Below, piece after piece: positions 60,128-64,000 of a DNA stretch of 64,000 nt. Made by a program: the position numbers and the translations under genes. The stretch's first letter is position 1; each line of letters starts with the position of its first letter. Below the pieces are notes generated by a model that was not told the DNA's origin, ran no database searches, and was given only the letters and a program-made list of their open reading frames with translations. Origin of the DNA: Trinickia fusca (GTDB lineage Bacteria > Pseudomonadota > Gammaproteobacteria > Burkholderiales > Burkholderiaceae); assembly GCF_003628145.1 (NCBI RefSeq), contig NZ_RBZV01000007.1, forward strand, positions 1-64,000, written 5' to 3'.

Positions 60128-62223
60128 GTTCGGTCGACTCTTGACTCTTGCGGGACGCTCGAACGTGGGACCGCAAGATACCAGTCCGGCAGCCCGGCCA
60201 CCTCGTGTGCCAGACGGCGTGCGCTGGCCCAAAGCGGCGCGTCGGGCGCATCGTCCGGCCACGCGGGGATCTCGATGCGTTGCGGGGGGCGGGCGACAGG
60301 CGGGTTGACCGCCAGTTCGTCTGCGTAGCGTTCGACGAGCGCGGCGGCTTGCTCCTGGACGGCGCGCACCGCGTCGACCGTTTCCCGAGCAACCCTCGCG
60401 TCACGCGAATCGAGCGCGTTATGAAGCGCGTTGCCGGCCAGCATGATCTCGCGCCCTTGTGCGAGCACCGTCTGCGCTCGGGCCGTCAACTGCGCTTGCT
60501 CGCCTTCTTGCCAGTTCGGTTCCAGCGCGACGCGCGCGAGCATCGCTTCACAGTCGCTCAGCACGGCCCACGCTCGCAGTTGCTGCTGCGCATAGGGCAT
60601 TTGCTCCGCTGCCGCAGCAGCAGCGGCCAGCGGAGCGCGCGATAGTGCGGAGATCGGCCGCAGCATCGATGCCAGCTTCAGGCGCAACGCGTCGCCTTCG
60701 CCTTCGCGCCAGAACGACATCTGGACGAAGGTCGCAATGCCGACGCCGAGCACGATCCCGAGCATCCGGTCGCGGATTTCGGTGAGGTTGCTGGTCGGCC
60801 CAAACTGGCTGAGCACCGCGAGCGAGAACGTGAACAGCAGCTGCACGCCGGCATAGCCGATGCGTTCCGATCCGGCCGCGATCCACGCGGCCAGCGCGGC
60901 GACTGGCAACGTCATCAGCAGCAGGCCAACCACGCTCTCGAGCCGCGGGATCACGAATACGACCATGAAGAGCGCAAGCAGGCTGCCGCCGATCGCACCG
61001 GCCACGCGCAGCAGCGCGCGCTGCGTCGACGCGCCGAGGCTCGGCAGCGCGACGATCAGGCAGGTCAGCATGATCGTGTGAATGCCTTGCCAATCGCTCG
61101 CGTTATAGAAGACATAGGAAACCAGTACCGCGAGCAACGTTTTGAGTGAAAAGCGCGCGTAAGAGGGGTTGGTCCACGCGTCCGGCGCGACCATCGGCTC
61201 CTTTGCAGGCGGCTTGCCGGTCATCTCGCCGCGCGCGCCGAAATCGCCGAACGCGTGCAGCGCCCTCTGCATCTCGGCCACCGCGTGCGGCATGTCCGCT
61301 GCGTCCGGTGCGGCGTCGCGCCGGACAAGGTAGGGTTCATCGGCGGCGATCGCGGCATCGAGCGTACGGCAGTCAGCTCGCAGCGTGTGCAGCATGGGAA
61401 GCCGCGCAGTCGACACCTGCCGTGCGTCGGCTGACAGTTCGCTCGCACTGCGATAGAGGCGCGTCACCGTGGCGATCAGCGCAAGCTGATAGGCCTCAGT
61501 CTCGCGATAGCGTGCGTCCCGCATCGCAGCGAACTTGAGCAGCTTCTGTAGCGTCAGCGCGCCTTGCTGGACGGCCGGCAGTGCGATCGGCGCGGGCGTG
61601 GCGCCGCCGTTGGTCAGATACGTCAGCTGTGCGTCGATGGTTGCCAGCTGTCGCTGGAGTTCCGCCTTCAATTGGCGTCGCGGTTCGGCGGGTAGTAGCA
61701 GCGAGTTGATCACGAGCGTCAGCGCGATCGGATAGATCACCGCGACCCAGACCCACAGCACGGCACGGATCAGCAACTCGGCCTGATCGGTCTCGTCGAA
61801 GAAGCTCTGCACGTAGATGATCACGATCGCGACGATGAAGAACACGACGCCGATCTTCAGCACGCGCATCAGATACACGCTGCCGAAGAACAGCGCGCTC
61901 GCGACGACGATGCGGATCAGCGGATAGTCGAAGGTGAACTTGAGTAGCAGGATCGAGCCGCCGATCGCGAGCGTCGACCCGACGATGAACATCAAGCCGA
62001 CGAGCCGCGTGATGACGACGTTCGACTGCGTAACGTAGAACACCACCAGTAACGACAAAGGCAGCTCCGGCACCTCGAGCGCCATCGACACGACGATCAC
62101 GATCGCGCTCGTCAGCAGGGCGCGCAGCATCACGTTGATGCGGCCCGGAAACGGCGCAAGTTCGGTGCGCAGAAATGCACTCGCGTCGCGTAGCGTGTCA
62201 GGAAGGGCGGAGGCGAGGTTCAT
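60124..62223 (-). CDS. mdtO: FUSC-family efflux inner-membrane protein (MdtO-like)
   Basis: The 699-residue protein has two sets of membrane helices (about 35-180 and 365-510) each followed by cytosolic domains, as in FUSC/AaeB-type proteins that export aromatic acids and drugs. I start at ATG 62223, with GAGGA six bases upstream, not at the ATG at 62229, which is too near that site. It lies between the HlyD-type adaptor and the outer-membrane factor. Confidence 0.9.
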   Translation of the reverse strand: MNLASALPDTLRDASAFLRTELAPFPGRINVMLRALLTSAIVIVVSMALEVPELPLSLLVVFYVTQSNVVITRLVGLMFIVGSTLAIGGSILLLKFTFDYPLIRIVVASALFFGSVYLMRVLKIGVVFFIVAIVIIYVQSFFDETDQAELLIRAVLWVWVAVIYPIALTLVINSLLLPAEPRRQLKAELQRQLATIDAQLTYLTNGGATPAPIALPAVQQGALTLQKLLKFAAMRDARYRETEAYQLALIATVTRLYRSASELSADARQVSTARLPMLHTLRADCRTLDAAIAADEPYLVRRDAAPDAADMPHAVAEMQRALHAFGDFGARGEMTGKPPAKEPMVAPDAWTNPSYARFSLKTLLAVLVSYVFYNASDWQGIHTIMLTCLIVALPSLGASTQRALLRVAGAIGGSLLALFMVVFVIPRLESVVGLLLMTLPVAALAAWIAAGSERIGYAGVQLLFTFSLAVLSQFGPTSNLTEIRDRMLGIVLGVGIATFVQMSFWREGEGDALRLKLASMLRPISALSRAPLAAAAAAAEQMPYAQQQLRAWAVLSDCEAMLARVALEPNWQEGEQAQLTARAQTVLAQGREIMLAGNALHNALDSRDARVARETVDAVRAVQEQAAALVERYADELAVNPPVARPPQRIEIPAWPDDAPDAPLWASARRLAHEVAGLPDWYLAVPRSSVPQESRVDRT

Positions 62224-62232
62224 TTGCATTCC

Positions 62233-63294
62233 TCATCGATGGCCGGCATCGATGCTGCGCCCGGGATAGAGCACGGCGACGGCGGAGGTGCCGATGCGAA
62301 ACAAGTCCGGATTCGGGTTCTCGACGCGGATCTTGACCGGAAAGCGTTGCGCGACGTGGACCCAGTTGAGCGTGCGCTCGATGCGAGGCAGGCCGCCGGG
62401 CAGCGCCAAGCCGCCTTCGTTGGGCAACACGCCGTAGCTGATCGAATCGACCGTGCCGCGAAAGCGTTGGCTCGTGTCGCTCATCAGATAGACGTTGGCG
62501 CGCGTGCCAGCCCTGATGCCCTTCAACTCGGTCTCGCGGAAATTGGCCACGACGTACCAATGGCGGGCGTCGATCAACGTGAACACCGGCTTGAGCGCAG
62601 AGGCGAACTGGCCGGTCGATGTCTTCAGCGAGACGACCCAGCCGTCGAACGGCGCACGCACCGTTGCGAATTCCAGGTTCAATTCGGCAATCGCGATCTC
62701 GGCTTCGGCCACCGCCCGTTGAGCGACGAGCGCATCGACACCGCTGACCGCCGCCGCGGCCTGCTGGGCTTGAAGCTCGGCGGCGGCCAGTTCGGCCTGC
62801 GTAGCCCGCTGCGCGGTACGGGCGAGATCGACGTCTTGCGCCGACACATACCCTTGCGACAACAGCGGCGCGGTGCGATGCAGTGTGTCCGTCGCCTGGG
62901 TGGCAGCGGCCCGCGCGCGCTCGACCGCCGCGCGCACGGACTGGGCGTTGTACTGCTGCGCGTTGACCGTGCGCTGGGTCAGCTCGATCTGCTTGTCGAG
63001 TGCGACGAGATTCGCCTTCGCACGCGTGAGCGCATCCTGGTACGGACGCGGGTCGATCTGGAACAGGAGGTCGCCTTGCTTGACGGCCTGATTGTCGTGC
63101 ACCGCGAGTTCGACGATGCGCCCGCTGACCTCCGGCACGACGTCGATCGTGTCCGCGTAGGCATAGGCATCGTCGGTGCGCGGCTCGCGGTCCAGGCGCC
63201 AGACGACGAAGATCAGCACCAGTACGGTCAACACGACCAACGCGATGCCCAGCCACGCCTTGTTCGATTTCTGGCTGGTCGTCGGCGTCGTCAT
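62233..63294 (-). CDS. mdtN: HlyD-family efflux adaptor (MdtN-like)
   Basis: The 353-residue protein has one N-terminal membrane helix (about 14-36). DDAYAYADTIDVVPEVSGRI starts the biotin-lipoyl half and VRAPFDGWVVSLKTSTGQ the second half. A coiled hairpin lies between them (about 95-195). It links the FUSC protein to the outer-membrane channel. GGAGGGA precedes the ATG. Confidence 0.92.
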   Translation of the reverse strand: MTTPTTSQKSNKAWLGIALVVLTVLVLIFVVWRLDREPRTDDAYAYADTIDVVPEVSGRIVELAVHDNQAVKQGDLLFQIDPRPYQDALTRAKANLVALDKQIELTQRTVNAQQYNAQSVRAAVERARAAATQATDTLHRTAPLLSQGYVSAQDVDLARTAQRATQAELAAAELQAQQAAAAVSGVDALVAQRAVAEAEIAIAELNLEFATVRAPFDGWVVSLKTSTGQFASALKPVFTLIDARHWYVVANFRETELKGIRAGTRANVYLMSDTSQRFRGTVDSISYGVLPNEGGLALPGGLPRIERTLNWVHVAQRFPVKIRVENPNPDLFRIGTSAVAVLYPGRSIDAGHR

Positions 63295-63315
63295 GGGATC
63301 CCTCCTTGCTCGGGT

Positions 63316-63612
63316 TCACTGTTGAAAGAAGATCAACCAGACAACGAGCGCAAGGAGTGTCACGAGCGCGGGGTAGACGAGTGCGGGAGGGCCGAACCGT
63401 TGCCCGCCGGGGACACGCGCGAGCACGAGGTAGACGACGATCGTCAGTATGACGCCCGCGACGATGCAGAACAGCCAGTCAGGAAAATAGGCGCCGAGCA
63501 CGTTGATGGACGGCGCATGCGCGCATCCTGCCGTCAGCAAAGCGGCGACGGCGACAGCGACAGCGACAGTGCCGATCGCACGCAAGGTGCCTCGCGTTTT
63601 CAGGGCCGGCAT
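63316..63612 (-). CDS. ytcA: YtcA-family small lipoprotein
   Basis: The 98-residue protein has a lipobox LLTAGC (Cys29), then APSINVLGAYFPDWLFCIVA and two membrane helices. This is the YtcA family, whose gene precedes mdtNOP in E. coli. It is first in this operon, 21 bases before the adaptor. The role in efflux is unclear. Confidence 0.85.
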   Translation of the reverse strand: MPALKTRGTLRAIGTVAVAVAVAALLTAGCAHAPSINVLGAYFPDWLFCIVAGVILTIVVYLVLARVPGGQRFGPPALVYPALVTLLALVVWLIFFQQ

Positions 63613-63854
63613 GTTGTGAGCGCTCCAAAGTCGTCGTGTTCGTTCGGATCGGGGTCACGCTTTGTGCCGTGGGCAACCTATTCTGCCCGATCCATTTGTG
63701 CTTTGGAAAGTCGGTATGAACGCCATGAGCCATCTCCCCGATTCGATACCCCTGCGATCGACTGCCAGTCACAAAACGGGAATTATCAAACCAGACGCCG
63801 CTATCTACGATGCCAGCCCATGCACCACCCACCACGAACACACGAGGCACGAGC

Positions 63855-64000
63855 ATGGCAATGGACATCCAGTCAAACGGCATCCGGATTCGCGTCAGCG
63901 AAAAGGGGCACGGCAAACGGGCGTTGGTTTTTCTGCACTACTGGGGAGGATCGTCGCGCACCTGGCAGTTCGTCATGGAGGAACTGTCGGACACCTATCG
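63855..64000 (+). CDS. Alpha/beta hydrolase, N-terminal part
   Basis: The frame from ATG 63855 runs off the right edge (48 codons). IRIRVSEKGHGKRALVFLHY followed by WGGSSRTWQFVMEEL is the first strand and HxxGG-type oxyanion region of an alpha/beta hydrolase. The nucleophile and His lie outside the window. It is divergent from the efflux operon, with a 242-bp gap holding both promoters. Confidence 0.75.
   Translation, partial: MAMDIQSNGIRIRVSEKGHGKRALVFLHYWGGSSRTWQFVMEELSDTY

Noticed and set aside
63479-63916. A 145-codon minus-strand frame upstream of and overlapping ytcA
   Set aside because: It spans the divergent promoter region and runs into ytcA in another frame; the composition is not protein-like at its end.

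Overview
The window is GC-rich, dense in genes and typical in content of a Burkholderiales chromosome or large replicon. Burkholderia sensu lato (for example Paraburkholderia) is the best guess. The clues are the DUF4148 protein, the CynTS operon, NodT-type outer-membrane factors, the betaproteobacterial CcsB and a Hrp-type PIP-box promoter. No rRNA, tRNA or CRISPR array was seen.

Region 1 (1-18584, all minus strand) is the most unusual part. It reads, in transcription order: two multicopper-oxidase (MCO) proteins, a 2750-residue secreted protein with an MCO-like head and a beta-helix tail, a small secreted protein, two LolA/LppX-like proteins, a c-type cytochrome fused to a periplasmic-binding-protein fold, a Cyc2-like fused haem-porin, a dihaem cytochrome c, and CcsB (haem attachment). 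The copper ligands of one complete MCO centre appear divided between the two adjacent MCO proteins. A 27-bp element is shared by the region upstream of the first MCO and the region upstream of the Cyc2-like gene. I read the locus as a candidate outer-surface oxidation and electron-uptake system, perhaps for Mn(II) or Fe(II). The substrate is inference.

Region 2 (18.8-38.8 kb) is ordinary accessory chromosome: a divergent sedolisin peptidase, a Rieske oxygenase, a coiled-coil protein, a MASE-type diguanylate cyclase, a lectin-like secreted protein, a LysR/nitroreductase/EamA unit with clear operators, hydrolases, an ArsR regulator with an SRPBCC-GST fusion, a secreted phosphatase, the cyanate operon cynTS, a DHA2 transporter, YceH and a VOC protein.

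Region 3 (39.1-44.4 kb) is an arsenic island: aioBA (periplasmic arsenite oxidase), an arsR with C-terminal cysteines, two arsC reductases and an AqpS-like channel in place of ArsB or Acr3.

Region 4 (44.5-54.6 kb) holds a secreted GH18 chitinase, an HxlR/GST pair, and a TetR regulator divergent from an RND efflux operon (pump, adaptor, outer-membrane factor) whose upstream region carries a nested palindromic repeat.

Region 5 (54.6-58.6 kb) is a mosaic of acquired and decaying genes: a Tox-REase-5 toxin with an Imm52 immunity protein, a start-less remnant, an NYN fragment, an IS3-type transposase tail, a frameshifted effector-like fragment, and an intact 365-residue protein behind a textbook PIP-box promoter (TTCGC-N15-TTCGC-N30-CATAAT), which makes it a candidate type III effector.

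Region 6 (58.6-63.6 kb) is a ytcA-mdtNOP-like efflux operon, followed by the start of an alpha/beta hydrolase running off the right edge.
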